In this document: one piece after another, positions 1-9,844 of the stretch
Numbering within the stretch: position 1 is the stretch's first letter
Layout of the letters: each line of letters opens with the position of its first letter
Notes under the pieces: model-generated
Told to the model about the DNA's origin: nothing
Databases searched by the model: none
The model's input: only the letters and a program-made list of their open reading frames with translations
Made by a program: the position numbers and the translations under genes
NCBI GenBank assembly: GCA_039000515.1
Contig: JBCFYV010011135.1
Coordinates: 18,282,401-18,346,400, forward strand
Direction of reading: 5' to 3'
Origin: Timema cristinae
Lineage: Eukaryota > Arthropoda > Insecta > Phasmatodea > Timematidae
DNA: 64,000 nucleotides

Positions 1-61
1 TTAATGTTATTTTATTTGTTATGATAATATCTATCAAAAATGACAGCTGCAGATCAGCTTT

Positions 62-205
62 TTCTAAGTGTTTTTCCACTCTCTTTCCACGTAAATGTGG
101 GTACTATTCCTCTAAATTAAACCTTCCTGATCCCTGTCACGTTAGCTTAATTAATACATATTCGTAAAACCCGAACGGTTAGTAAGATCTAATGCTAAAG
201 ATATA
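62..205 (+). repeat. SINE-C 3' fragment
   Basis: This resembles the body and tail of the older SINE-C family: a 'tttttccactctc' block, a 'cacgtaaatgtgggta' block, then 'cgtaaaacccgaacgg' and 'agtaagatctaatgct'. The tRNA-like head is missing. It lies left of the ZIP exon, in what should be the intron that follows it. Confidence 0.55.
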
Positions 206-271
206 TCTGATAGTTTTAAGATCCCTATGAAAAATGAACTGTAAAAAGATTTTAAATACTACTTGAGTGAC

Positions 272-1205
272 CTGTAGAATCGTGTGCCCGACGTCACCAA
301 CTCCAAGCCTATACAGAAGAGGATGGCGCATGCGTGAATGGACACGGCGCCAAACAGATACCACACGTCCCTCTGGTGGGCTGCAACCCTATGGCGAGAC
401 CCTCAAAGATCGAGTGGAAAGACAGCGCCACCACCACCAGAAAACTCCTGAGGTTCCTACCACCGAGGACCCCAGATTGTCCTTGGCAATGTCCGAGTGG
501 TGGTGGTGCAGCCGGCTCTCGGGTGCTCGTGGGGTACGAACTGGGGCCTCGAAGCTCAACGCTGCAGCATCCCGCGTCTCAACAGGGGTGAGGACAGCGG
601 TCGACGACACTTCTTTAGACGGCGCGTCGATGGACAGAGAAGACACGAGGAGATGCACTTGAGACGTCGCCGGACCTATTTTGCTACCCGTCCCGTTCCT
701 ATGTGACCTTGAGGCACTGTTCTCGAACACCAACACGTCACTGTTGACCTCGCGGACCTTCCGAATGTCCCCGGTACCAGTCGAGGAACGAGAAGGGGAT
801 GAGGGGTGTCACGAGGTTCTTTGGAATGAAGAAACAGCCGGTGAGCCACTTCCTCGATGATGTAAACGACGAAGAACCCGATACAGATTAAAAGCTCAGC
901 GAAGGGGAAGGACGATTCTTTAGGAATTATCGTACCGCCGCTTATCCTGACGGTCTCCAAAGACGCCCGGACCTCTGGGATCATGTGGATGAAGCACGTA
1001 GCGAATAGGACGCCCCCTCCGAAGCAGAGGCACAAGGTGATGGCTATTCCACCTGACGGCGTCGCGTCTCGACGAGTTTGTGGGTCACACCACTGGCCCC
1101 CCATAGATGGAGGCGCTTTGTGATCTTCAGAGGGACGAGGCCGAAGAAGAGTCGGAGGACCCCGAGAAGGGTTAACACCAGGATCTTTGTCGGTACGATC
1201 TCCAT
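272..1205 (-). CDS. ZIP1/2/3-type zinc transporter (SLC39A family), first coding exon, frame broken
   Basis: ZIP proteins move zinc and related metals into the cytosol across the plasma or organelle membrane. The minus strand shows the family in order: a start at 1205 with MEIVPTKILVLTLLGVLRLF (TM1); FGGGVLFATCFIHMIPEVR (TM2) near 1020-960; FPFAELLICIGFFVVYIIEE (TM3) near 905-845; a loop with four histidines near 500; FHSIFEGLAIGLQ (TM4) near 417-378; and DVWYLFGAVSIH with CIGLEL (TM5) near 368-300. A donor (CAG|GTCAC) ends the exon at 272, so TM6-TM8 should lie beyond the left edge. These motifs fall in different frames, with shifts near 1090, 740-700, 470 and 370. The first is next to a G6 run. 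No stop interrupts the conserved segments, so assembly errors are as likely as true decay. The usual lysine after the TM5 histidine is alanine. The exon is GC-rich, unlike its surroundings. Confidence 0.82.
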
Positions 1206-1339
1206 GGCTAAGACACATTGCTCCCGCTTTGGGGGCCTCGCAGCGCGGTACTGAACTACCGAGCCAACACCGGTCTTCCACTTTCCGCTCTTCTGGCCCT
1301 CGCGTGTCACGTGAGTCCCCCACCTTCCCCCCCTCTTCA

Positions 1340-1390
1340 CTTCACCCATACCTTTCACAGGTGGAGCTACAGTAAGACTATATAAAGGAG
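1340..1390 (-). promoter_or_regulatory. Possible TATA promoter for the ZIP gene
   Basis: The minus strand reads TTTATATAGTC near 1378-1388, a good TATA box. It lies about 175 bp upstream of the ZIP ATG at 1205, giving a plausible 5' UTR of about 140 nt with no detectable intron. Inference from position only. Confidence 0.4.
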
Positions 1391-1689
1391 AGAAAAAAAA
1401 ACACAAACAGATTGTTTATTGTCAACAAAAACATATCTAAGGCAGGAAAATTTAATGTGTTAAGGGGTAGGGGAGGGGGGACAGGGGGTCCCTCTCTCTA
1501 CCGTCCAAAAAGAAAAAGTTAGCTTGATTTAAATATTAATTCCCTTTTTCTAAGAGTTACGTTTAGGTGAAAAAATAAAAATATGCTCTTATTATGTCTT
1601 AAATACGAGTCTAAAGCCCGGCTCATACTGAAATCTAAGCTGAGCTAATATTTGCTCTGCTAAACTGTTTATATATATAACACCTAGTA

Positions 1690-1885
1690 CTGTTTCCTGC
1701 CCTTGGCCTGGCTCAGTTTTTTTATTCAAGCCATATATCTATCATTACCGGATTGCTAGGCCTGTCCTAACTTCATATGCCTTATATAATCTAACTTCAG
1801 ACTAGGACAGGTACAACATTCAGTCCCCGTCCGTCAATTTATCAATGTGAAAGGATAAACCCACATCTCACCAATGATAAATTAT
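1690..1885 (-). repeat. SINE-G fragment
   Basis: This block (from 'ctgtttcctgcccttgg' through 'ggcctgtcctaacttcat' to 'tcaatgtgaaagga') recurs at 61598-61796, where a tRNA-like head is attached on the minus strand. The head is absent here. The flanks (1410-1690 and 1885-2220) are AT-rich and show nothing recognisable. Confidence 0.6.
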
Positions 1886-2222
1886 TGTTTTTAAATATAA
1901 CTTACCATATTACAAAACTACTTAAGTTTTAAATGAGTATGTGAAGGAGCGTGCGAATATTTTTCTACTTATTTGAATATTTCTTTATTAAATTGTATTT
2001 CAATAAAATTTAATGTAATAGTGTATGTTGTATTCAACACTGGTTAAGTGGAAGAGAAGGCTAATGCCTTAACTTCTCCAGATAAATAAAATATTATTAT
2101 TATTATATTTAAATGTGTTTGTTCTTGAGCCATCTTACGTTACGCATGCGTTGCGTGTTGAACAAACGCATTGTTGGATTATGAAAATAACAAAAGGATT
2201 GATACAGTTTTTTTTTTATTTA

Positions 2223-2223
2223 A

Positions 2224-2259
<36 letters not shown>

Positions 2260-2523
2260 GCACCGCGTCTTACTACCCGTTCGGGTTATACGCACTTACG
2301 CTAATGTGTAATGGTAGGGTGATTGTGAGATGAAATGAAGGACCTACAGTTTAACGTGGAATCCGAACCACGGTGGTGGTCTGGCATTCCACACATTCAC
2401 AAGATGTCTTGTCAGAGGTGTAGGAAGGTTTGGAAATCAGATAAATCTGTGCCGGGACCGAGGATTGAACCCCGGCCGCCAGCACAGAAGTCTGACACCT
2501 TACCCCTAGACCACCAGGTCACC
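2223..2523 (-). repeat. SINE-A, near full length
   Basis: Read on the minus strand it has the glutamate-tRNA-like head (box A like TGGTCTAGGGGTAAGG, box B GGTTCAATCC), the 'gacaagacatcttgtgaatgt' body, the shared tail with CCCGAACGGG, and a (TAA)n end seen here as (tta)n. Confidence 0.9.
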
Positions 2524-2600
2524 ATTTTTGTTTTTAGTTTGTTTCACGTGTATTTAAGTAATATTATACTTATGTTTTATATTTAATAAGTGATTTTATA

Positions 2601-2744
2601 TTACAATGGAACCGTTAGTTGGACAAGTCAAACCACCACTTCTTATATTTTCTTCCTCTTCAAAAACATCTGCTAACAGAAGCCTCTCCTCTTCCTCAGT
2701 AATATCATCTGAGCTCAAACAAGACATTTTTGAGAACGTCATAA
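2601..2744 (-). pseudogene. Short acidic ORF, possibly a transposase N-terminal fragment
   Basis: The minus strand encodes a 46-47 residue ORF from ATG near 2740, with serines and aspartates, then EEEERLLLADVFEEEE, then a stop. Acidic and leucine-rich starts of this kind occur in Harbinger transposases, but no catalytic domain follows. Function unknown; it may be chance. Confidence 0.2.
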
Positions 2745-2904
2745 CTTAACTAAACAGAATCAGACAAGAAAGAAACCACAGTTATTTCAAGGGCTGAGGA
2801 TATTGATAACCATAGTTACGTTAAAGGAAAGCCCATTTTCTCAGCGTATTGATATCTCTTATGCGGTTTGCGCATTGGTTAATCTGTCCAATATTTTTTG
2901 TTTA

Positions 2905-3250
2905 CATCACCATAACCGGCGACATGGTGTGGCCAGTGCATCTGGCTACCAGCCTAATGTGTCTCAGGATCGATTCTTGGATAGTACCATGAGTTTTGTT
3001 CCTAAAGGTGAATCATCCTAAAATGTCACCAAGATCTGGTTAGTTAGCCTTAAGTTAGGTTAAGAGTTTATGTTGGTTCTACATTTTCATATTTACTACC
3101 ACCATCACCTCATCTCATAGAGGCATGGGAAGAGCCTCTATGGAAATAATGGGATGATTTTTGTAACCGGGTGCTCTCTAGACAAAGGTACACATATACC
3201 GGCTGATATTTTCACATATTGGGCCTCAAGAGATAGAGTCAAGGCTCGTA
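2905..3250 (+). repeat. SINE-D copy, diverged
   Basis: A tRNA-like start (box B-like 'ggatcgattc') precedes the body 'tagttagccttaagttagg', 'accatcacctcatctcat' and 'agagcctctatggaaa'. The same order of blocks appears at 26580-26860 and, reversed, at 37854-38155. Confidence 0.6.
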
Positions 3251-3426
3251 TATATACATATATTATATATCACCATGGACGACCTGATATTTGAATTACT
3301 GTATATAGGTAAATTAAATACTTTTCTTTGGTTTAAATTAACAGCCAATTTCTTACTAAGGTTGTTATGGTGTAACAAATATATTTTGGGCGGTATACAA
3401 GAACACCATTAAGGGCCAGATTAATA

Positions 3427-4106
3427 GGGTGTGGCAGAAGGTATTGCGAGTAATTTTACAGTTTTTATAGCGCTATTTTTTTCACCTAAATAAATCTAAT
3501 ATTTTTCCATTAGCAAAATAGTTTAGTATTGTGCACATGATGCTATTATAAACAGATCTTGACTATCTATCAAGAGTGTTCTGGAATTTTGTCGAATTTT
3601 TCTCTCCTTATTTAAAATGTTTTGACAAAATTTCAGGATACCCCTTGACATATATTCAAGATATGTTGATTTTATCATGTGCATAAAACTAAACTTTATA
3701 TTGCTAATGGAGAGATATTTGATTTATTTTGGCCACAAAATGTATATTCTATAAAAAAAAAAACTGTAAAAATACTTGAGCTCACTTCTGCCACACAAGG
3801 TGACCTGGCGGTCTAGGGGTAAGGTGTCGTACTTCTGTGCTGGGGTCCGGGGTTCAATCCTCGGTCCCGGCACAAATTTATCTGATTACCAAACCCTTCC
3901 TTCACCTCTGACAAGACATATTGTGAATGTGGGGAATGCCAGGCCTCCACCGTGGTTCGGATTCCACGTTAAACTGTAGGTCCTCCATCTCATCTCACAA
4001 TCACCCTACCATTACATATTAGCGTAAGTGCGTATAACCCGAACGGGTAGTAAAACGCGGTGCTAATAATAATAATAATAATAATAAAATAACTTCTGCC
4101 ACACCT
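3427..4106 (+). mobile_element. TA-flanked foldback element, split by a SINE
   Basis: The element starts 'gggtgtggcagaagg' after TA (3425-3426) and ends 'cttctgccacacct' before TA (4107-4108). Its interior is largely self-complementary around 3600 ('gtcgaattttt' against 'acaaaatttcag'). It has no ORF. SINE-A at 3799-4088 interrupts its right end. TA target use and terminal inverted repeats suggest a Tc1/mariner-type non-autonomous element. Confidence 0.7.
3799..4088 (+). repeat. SINE-A, full length, with 13-bp target duplication
   Basis: It has the full head, body, tail and (AAT)n. It is flanked by 'acttctgccacac' at 3784-3796 and 4092-4104, a clean duplication inside the right end of the foldback element. 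It is therefore younger than that element. Confidence 0.95.
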
Positions 4107-4763
4107 TAACCTTAGTGCAACTCAAGCGTGTCTCAAAACAAAACACCAGATTACACCTACCTAGACTGAAATACAATGGGCCAGGTTCACATGTGAATCA
4201 ACCCATTCCATTCTGGTTTAAATGAGTGTCGTCTTGTGTTTGGTATTGAGCTGTACTTGAGATGCGATAATCCTGACAATGAATATGACCTTTTAAGTTT
4301 GATTGTATGTTTATTGGTACGTTAGTGTATACTGGATTTCATCTTCGAGAGAACTGCATCAATACTATTGGGAAACAGCGTTGCCACTCTCTTTTATTCG
4401 TGGGCTCAAACTTCCCTTACATATGAGACTAATTTTGCAACTCTGGTCCGTCGATGTTGCCAGTAACTCCTTCTTACCCCAGTACACAGCATAGGTAATG
4501 GACCTGGGATCCTAAGAGATTTGGCAACAGTGAACAGAGAGAGCGAGTGAAGATAAATCTTTTCTCCCAAAAGACCTGCAGTTCCTTCAGCGATGATATC
4601 GAGTTTTGTCCCGAGCAGAATCATGATCCACCACCTAACCAAAGATGACGCAAGCAAATTAACGCCACTAAGGGTCCCATTCATATGACTTGCATATCTC
4701 CCAGTGAGCTGGGAAGAAGGGTCGTTTTAAATTCCTAATCGTGATGTAAAACGGAAACACATA

Positions 4764-5015
4764 TTTTATTTATTTATTATTTACTACCAGTTTGGGTTAT
4801 ACGATTAAGTACTAATTACACTAATGGATTAGGAATTGGAGAGGTTGAATTTAGAGGCAAGTGAACCCAAATTGGCGTAGAGGGAGAGGGGAAAACAATT
4901 TAGGGGAAAATCCCCCCCAGTTCACCTGACCGAGATTCGAACCTCGATCTCCCCGTCCTTGGTAGTCGAGCTCGACACGACTAGCGCGTTAGCTAACTAC
5001 GCCACCGAGGCGGGT
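4764..5015 (-). repeat. SINE-B, near full length
   Basis: The minus strand reads a head of the TGGCGTAGTTAGCTAACGCG type, box B 'GGTTCGAATCTCGG', the 'gggggat' link and the shared tail, here diverged. Between 4110 and 4760 there are only short chance ORFs and nothing recognisable. Confidence 0.85.
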
Positions 5016-5157
5016 TGGGGAAAATATAAACTTCACTTGAAATTTACGAAAATTTGATAGCCTAAGTATTACCGAGAGGAAGACCAGAAGAAAGATGGCT
5101 GAATGAAGTACGGAGGAGTGTGGAGGAGAGAATGTTCCAAGGTGGAGGAAAGGAGCC

Positions 5158-5276
5158 TCTCTCTCCGTGTAAATGAGGGTACATTTAGTCTAAATATAGC
5201 CTTCACCATCCCTAAAACCACTGGCGTAGTTAGTACATAGGCGTAAAACCCCTAACAAGTATTAAGATGTGGTTCT
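5158..5276 (+). repeat. SINE-C 3' fragment
   Basis: The blocks 'tctccgtgtaaatgagggta', 'tagccttcaccatccct' and 'ggcgtagttagtacatagg' match the body and tail of SINE-C. The head is missing. Confidence 0.45.
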
Positions 5277-5589
5277 TAAAAAAATACAATAATATAACAT
5301 CAAAACCCCGTTAGACAAAATTTCGGATAATCTGAAAAGTTTTTGAAAAATGGCCGTATGGGAGGGAGGGTATAGGAAAGGGGGGGGGGAGGTGGGGAAA
5401 GCAAGTCAAATTAACTATATTTTTTTCGATAATAAACTCAGAGTTAAACAAGAATTGTAAAAACTAGTGAAAATAAATGCTAAATATTTAGGTGTTGTAT
5501 TTAACATAATGTATTTCCTGTAAATACAAATAATTACAGTACTGTAAAAACCATATACAATAAATGTAAAACTCTACTACACATTAAAC

Positions 5590-5662
5590 GTATAACCCGA
5601 ACGTATAGTAATACGCAGTGCTAAGAATTTATATTATTATTATTATTATATTATTATAATAG
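5590..5662 (+). repeat. SINE-A/B shared tail only, extreme 5' truncation
   Basis: Only the last ~50 bp of the SINE tail ('cgtataacccgaacg', 'gtaatacgcagtgctaag') and an (ATT)n run are present, inside the pogo-like element. No head or body is found upstream. Confidence 0.7.
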
Positions 5663-5695
5663 TACATCTTACGTGTCATACATCAGTTAAATGAA

Positions 5696-5970
5696 GGTGA
5701 CCTGGTGGTCTAGGGTAAGGTGTCAGACTTCTATGCTGGCGGCCGGGTTCAATCCTCGGTCCCGGCACAGATTTATCTGATTACCAAACCCTTCCTTCCC
5801 CTCTGACAAGACATCTTGTGAATGTGAGGAATGCCAGGTCTCCACCGTGGTTCGGATTACACGTTAAACTGTAGGTCCTTCATTTCATCTCACAATCACC
5901 CTACCATTACACATTAGCGTAAGTGCGTATAACCCGAACGGGTAGTAAGACGCGGTGCTAAAATAATAAT
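5696..5970 (+). repeat. SINE-A, full length
   Basis: Head, body and tail are complete. Box A is one G short ('tctagggtaagg') and the run before box B is also one base short. Confidence 0.93.
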
Positions 5971-6177
5971 AGTTAAATGTATGTATAGTTTCATAAAACT
6001 AATTCAAATTTTATTTAAAATCAATTCTTTTCTTCCTTATTCCTCCATTTGGATCTTAATTTTCGTTAATCCGAACAATCTTCGGTACTAGCTTGTTCGG
6101 ATTAGCGAAGTTCCACTGTATTACCTATTATTTTAAAATTGTGGAGACTACCTATTAAAAGTTACTGTTGAAGATCA

Positions 6178-6245
6178 CATGACTTGGTCATAATCATAAT
6201 CATAATCATAATCATTATCATCATCATAATCACCATCATCATCAA
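6178..6245. repeat. (ATC/ATA)n simple repeat
   Basis: A run of 'aatcat'-type units. It is followed at 6243-6275 by a short SINE-G-like start ('ctgtttcccgcctatg'). Confidence 0.7.
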
Positions 6246-6601
6246 CTGTTTCCCGCCTATGTTCGGTTCCGTTTAGGTAAAAATGCCTCCTTCTTCGATA
6301 CTTCCTCCTTTAATAGCTTCCATTCTTATTCTCTCACATGCACACTTTCTGTTATCTGCTCCTCCCATATCTTTCTTGGCCTCCCTTTCGGTCTTTTTCT
6401 TACATACTTCATATTCAACATTTTTCAATATTTTTGCCATATTCATTTTTTATATCCGTTGGAATAGCAGAGTGAGGAGGGAACTCGGTGTTTGTGTGAA
6501 GGAAAATATATCCATATAGACACCCGTCCGGGATACGAACACTGGCATATCCCCCTACCCCCCTACCCCACGGCACTATTTCACCGGCAAACTGTAATAG
6601 A

Positions 6602-6878
6602 GACCCGCCTCGGTGGCGTAGTTGGCTAACGCGCTTCTCGTGTTGAGCCCGACTGCTGAGGATGGGGAGTTCGAGGTTCGAATCTCGGTCGGATGAGCTG
6701 GGTGTGGTTTTTCCTAAATATTTTTCCACTCTACCTCCATGCAAATGCTGGTTCACTTCCTATAATTCAACCTTCCTAATTCCTAATCCATTAGCGTAAT
6801 TAGTACTTAGAGCGTATAACCCAAACGGGTAGTAAGACGCGGTGCTAAATAATAAATAATAATAATAATAATAATAAT
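6602..6878 (+). repeat. SINE-B, full length, with target duplication
   Basis: Complete isoleucine/valine-tRNA-like head, box B 'ggttcgaatctcgg', body, and shared tail with (AAT)n. It is flanked by 'tgtaataga' at 6593-6601 and 6879-6887. Confidence 0.93.
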
Positions 6879-6931
6879 GTAATAGACGAGATTGACCCCA
6901 TTCGATGGTCGAACGGTATTTTTATTTTTAT

Positions 6932-7194
6932 TTATTTAGCACCACGTCTTACTACCCATTCAAGTTATACACTTAAGTACTAATTACTACTCTAATAGAT
7001 TAGGAATTGTGAAGGTTGAACTTAGAGAAAACGAACCTATATTTGCGTGGAGGGAGAATGGTAAACAATTTAAGATAAAAAAAAACCACCCCCAGTTCAC
7101 CCAAGGGATATTCGAACCTCGTTCTCCCCCGTCCTTGACAGTCCAGCCCAACACAAACTAAGCGCGTTAGCCAATTACGCCACCGAGATGGGTT
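6932..7194 (-). repeat. SINE-B, near full length
   Basis: Reverse copy ending at 'gccaccgagatgggtt'. It is more diverged than its neighbour: the CCCGAACGGG loop is altered to 'cccattcaagtt' as read on the plus strand. Confidence 0.85.
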
Positions 7195-7196
7195 AC

Positions 7197-7412
7197 TCTC
7201 GGAATAGACTTGACAGTTGATCGGGATTGAATCCAGGTGGGCTGTACTGAGGATGTTTTTTTTTACCTGAACGGTTTTTCGACTCTACCTTCATGCAAAT
7301 TCGTTTCCACTTGCTAAAAATTAAATCATAACTAGCCCTAAAAAAAAAATTAGTGGAATTGGTGCGTATAATCCAAGAGGGTAGTAAGACGTAGCGACTA
7401 AAAATAAAATAA
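7197..7412 (+). repeat. SINE-C/B relic
   Basis: Box B-like 'gggattgaatccag' followed by 'gtactgaggatg', 'tcgactctaccttcatgca', and a tail 'ggtgcgtataatccaagagg' with 'agtaagacgtagcgacta'. It abuts the previous SINE. Confidence 0.6.
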
Positions 7413-7795
7413 ATAATAATTAATGAGTGTGACGTCTTTGTCTCCACGACCAACAGTACGGGAAGCAGTCAGCGTGTCTCGAATAACGGTGTTAAGGCAT
7501 GCAAGGAGGAATGGCCGTATAATGTAAAGCGAAGGCCACACTTATCTTGCTCCGTGTTCATAGTGTTTCTTTGAGGGGGATTTAGGAGGGGAATGGAGGG
7601 GAGTTGTGTCAGAATTTACGGTCGATATAGGCCTATTTCGTTCGCTATTATCAGGGCCAGAATTTTAATGAAATGTCTTTTTATTTTTTTGTACTTCAAA
7701 GACAATGCTCTTGTTTACATAAACTCTGTATTTTATCCACAGACTAATGTATGTTTTAAAAGTACAGTTTTGATAGTTTCTATAATTATATATTA

Positions 7796-8065
7796 CCCGC
7801 CTCGGTGTCGTAGTTGGCTAACGCGCTTGCCGTATTGAGCCCGACTGCTGAGGACGGGGAGATCGAGGTTCGAATCTCGGTCGGGTGAACTGGGGGTGGT
7901 TTTTCCTAAATGGTTTCCCACTCTACCTCCACGCAAATGCGGATTCACTTCCTCTAATTAAACCGTCCCAATTCCTAATCCATTGGAGTAATTAGTACTT
8001 AAAGCGTATAACCCGAACGGGTAGTAAGACGCGATGCTATGTATTATTATTTATTATTATAATTA
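7796..8065 (+). repeat. SINE-B, full length
   Basis: Full head ('ggtgtcgtagttggctaacg'), box B, body, shared tail and a (TTA)n-type end. The gap 7412-7796 holds only AT-rich sequence and short chance ORFs. Confidence 0.93.
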
Positions 8066-8366
8066 TATTATAATTTCATGCAAAGATTTTTGTTTTGTAT
8101 ATCTAGTAATTTGCTGTTGAATGATACCAATGATTTTTAAACTCATTAATATAAAAATAACCCGCTTCAGTGGTTGAATGATTTAAGGCGTCATTCTTTG
8201 TGTTAGACTGATCTGCTGAAGACGGGGAGATCGGGGTTCAAGTGCCGGCTGGTTATACTTAGAATGGCTTATCCTAAAATGATTATCCACTCTCTCCCCA
8301 CGCGAATACGGGTAGATTACCTCTAAAATGCTTTCTTACTCATCTATACCCCATTAGAGTAATAAT

Positions 8367-8737
8367 CAAGGCCGTAGCCATCCAATAATTTCGGGGGGTT
8401 TGAGGGGGGGGGGGAGGGGGTTGGTGGTTACATTTACCAATTGCTGGAAGCTAGAATTATTATTTGCACCGCGTCTTACTACCTGTTCGGGTTATACGCA
8501 CTAGAAGCTAGAAACCATTTTAAATGATATACAGTTCTAGACGCTCTCTGAAGTTTTTTTTTTCATGTTAAAATAACCCCCTGGTTGCCGAAAGCTTGAA
8601 AAATTTCTAAATATTAAACACTTTTTGAACATCTGTGAAGGTTTTTTTGATGGAAGCCTTATATATATTTAGTTCATAAAATTTTGGTAGGGTTTCAAAC
8701 CCCCAACGCCCCCCCCCCCCCTCTGGCTACGGCCTTG
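8367..8737. mobile_element. hAT-like MITE with 8-bp target duplication
   Basis: Terminal inverted repeats 'caaggccgtagcca' and 'tggctacggccttg' bound a 371-bp element with G/C runs near both ends and no transposase. It is flanked by 'gtaataat' at 8359-8366 and 8738-8745. The 8-bp duplication fits the hAT superfamily. It sits inside SINE-C and itself carries a SINE tail. Confidence 0.8.
8457..8503 (-). repeat. SINE tail-only insertion with 10-bp target duplication
   Basis: This 47-bp insertion consists only of the last ~40 bp of the SINE-A/B tail plus a short (TAA)n end. It is flanked by 'gaagctagaa' at 8447-8456 and 8504-8513, proving an independent insertion rather than a deletion relic. 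Confidence 0.88.
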
Positions 8738-9204
8738 GTAATAATATTGTGTACAATCTGAACAGTTAGTAAGAAGCGGCGATAAAAAAACAAATAAAAC
8801 ATTATGATTTTCCACCAACACCTATCGGACTGACAAAATAATGTTGACTTTAAATTAACGTTGTGTCCTCTTTGCTTGTCTGGTATTAAAATACACATTC
8901 CTGGTGAGACTGCAACTAGACTGGAGAGGGTTGCGTTGGGAGGGGGTAGCTATTAGTTCTGAAACAGTTATTAATAAATCATTGTTTATTTTTAACGAAG
9001 TAAAAGAGTTTATTTGCTAAAGGATTTTCATTGTATATAGATCTATATTAGTTACAATCTATAAAAGGATTGTTTTATATATTCAGGGGCATTCTTTCAG
9101 AGTCATCGTTTAAATTTTGCGTTATTTTTGAAAATTTGAAGCAATGTTTTTAGTATTTATGGTTATTTTTATGAAATTATTTAAGTCGTGAAAATCCTGG
9201 GTTT

Positions 9205-9400
9205 GTTATTATTTTTTACACCACTCTTACAAACGTTCGGGTTATACTCTCATGTCCACATTACTATAATGTGTTAAGGATTAAAAGGTGAACTCTACCT
9301 TCATTTGCTTAGGAGAGAGAGTGGAAAACTATTAAGGAAAAATCCATACTTGGTAAACCCATAGTAAATATTACTCTCTCATAAAGATAAATATTGTATT
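9205..9400 (-). repeat. SINE-C fragment
   Basis: Reverse tail ('acaccactcttacaaacg', 'ttcgggttatac') and body ('gagagagtggaaaac'). The head is lost. The stretch 8790-9205 shows nothing else. Confidence 0.55.
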
Positions 9401-9455
9401 GTGGAAATATTCGATGTCAATATCATGACGGGGTTTCTATTTATGTGCTCTGGTC

Positions 9456-9738
9456 GGTGACCTGGTGGTCTAGGGGTAAGGTGTCAGACTTCTATGCTGG
9501 CGGCCGGGTTCAATCCTCGGTCTCGGCAAAGATTTATATGATTACCAAACCCTTCCTTCACCTCTGACAAGACATCTTGTGAATGTGGGGAATGCCAGGT
9601 CCTCCACCGTGGTTGGATTCCACGTTAAACTGTAGGTCCTCATTTAATCTCACAATCACTCTACCATTACACATTAGCGTAAGTGCGTATAACCCGAATG
9701 GGTAGTAAGACGCGGTGCTAATAATAATAATAATAATA
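9456..9738 (+). repeat. SINE-A, full length
   Basis: Complete head, body, tail and (AAT)n, with a few one-base gaps relative to other copies. Confidence 0.93.
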
Positions 9739-9844
9739 TGTACTCTGAACTCAAAATGTTGGGTTTTTTTTCAATCAAGTCTTTCTGTACCCGGAACTAC
9801 AGCCAAAACGGTTTGATAGATTTTGTTCAGACTTTAAATTTTTT

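Larger units (their letters stand above)
5298..6120. mobile_element. Pogo-like non-autonomous element, interrupted by SINEs
   Basis: The right end reads, on the minus strand, TACAGTGGAACTTCGCTAAT, the typical start of pogo/Tigger-class elements (TA target). The left part and the 'aattacagtactgtaaaa' stretch match a second copy near 33171-33865. Two SINE-A insertions (5590-5662 and 5696-5970) break it. No transposase ORF remains. Confidence 0.5.
8158..8790 (+). repeat. SINE-C, split by a hAT-like element
   Basis: The head and body run from 8158 to 8366 (box B-like 'ggggttcaagtgcc'). The tail resumes at 8746-8790 ('gtgtacaatctgaacagtta', 'agtaagaagcggcgataa'). The gap is filled by the element at 8367-8737. 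Confidence 0.75.

Noticed and set aside
2335..2586. Recurrent short open frames with motifs like [19 protein letters not shown]
   Set aside because: These come from SINE-A read in a fixed frame and recur wherever SINE-A occurs. They are not genes.
9456..9530. tRNA genes predicted by box A and box B in SINE heads
   Set aside because: The same sequence is repeated many times with a common body and tail, and the acceptor stem does not close. These are SINE heads, not functional tRNA genes.
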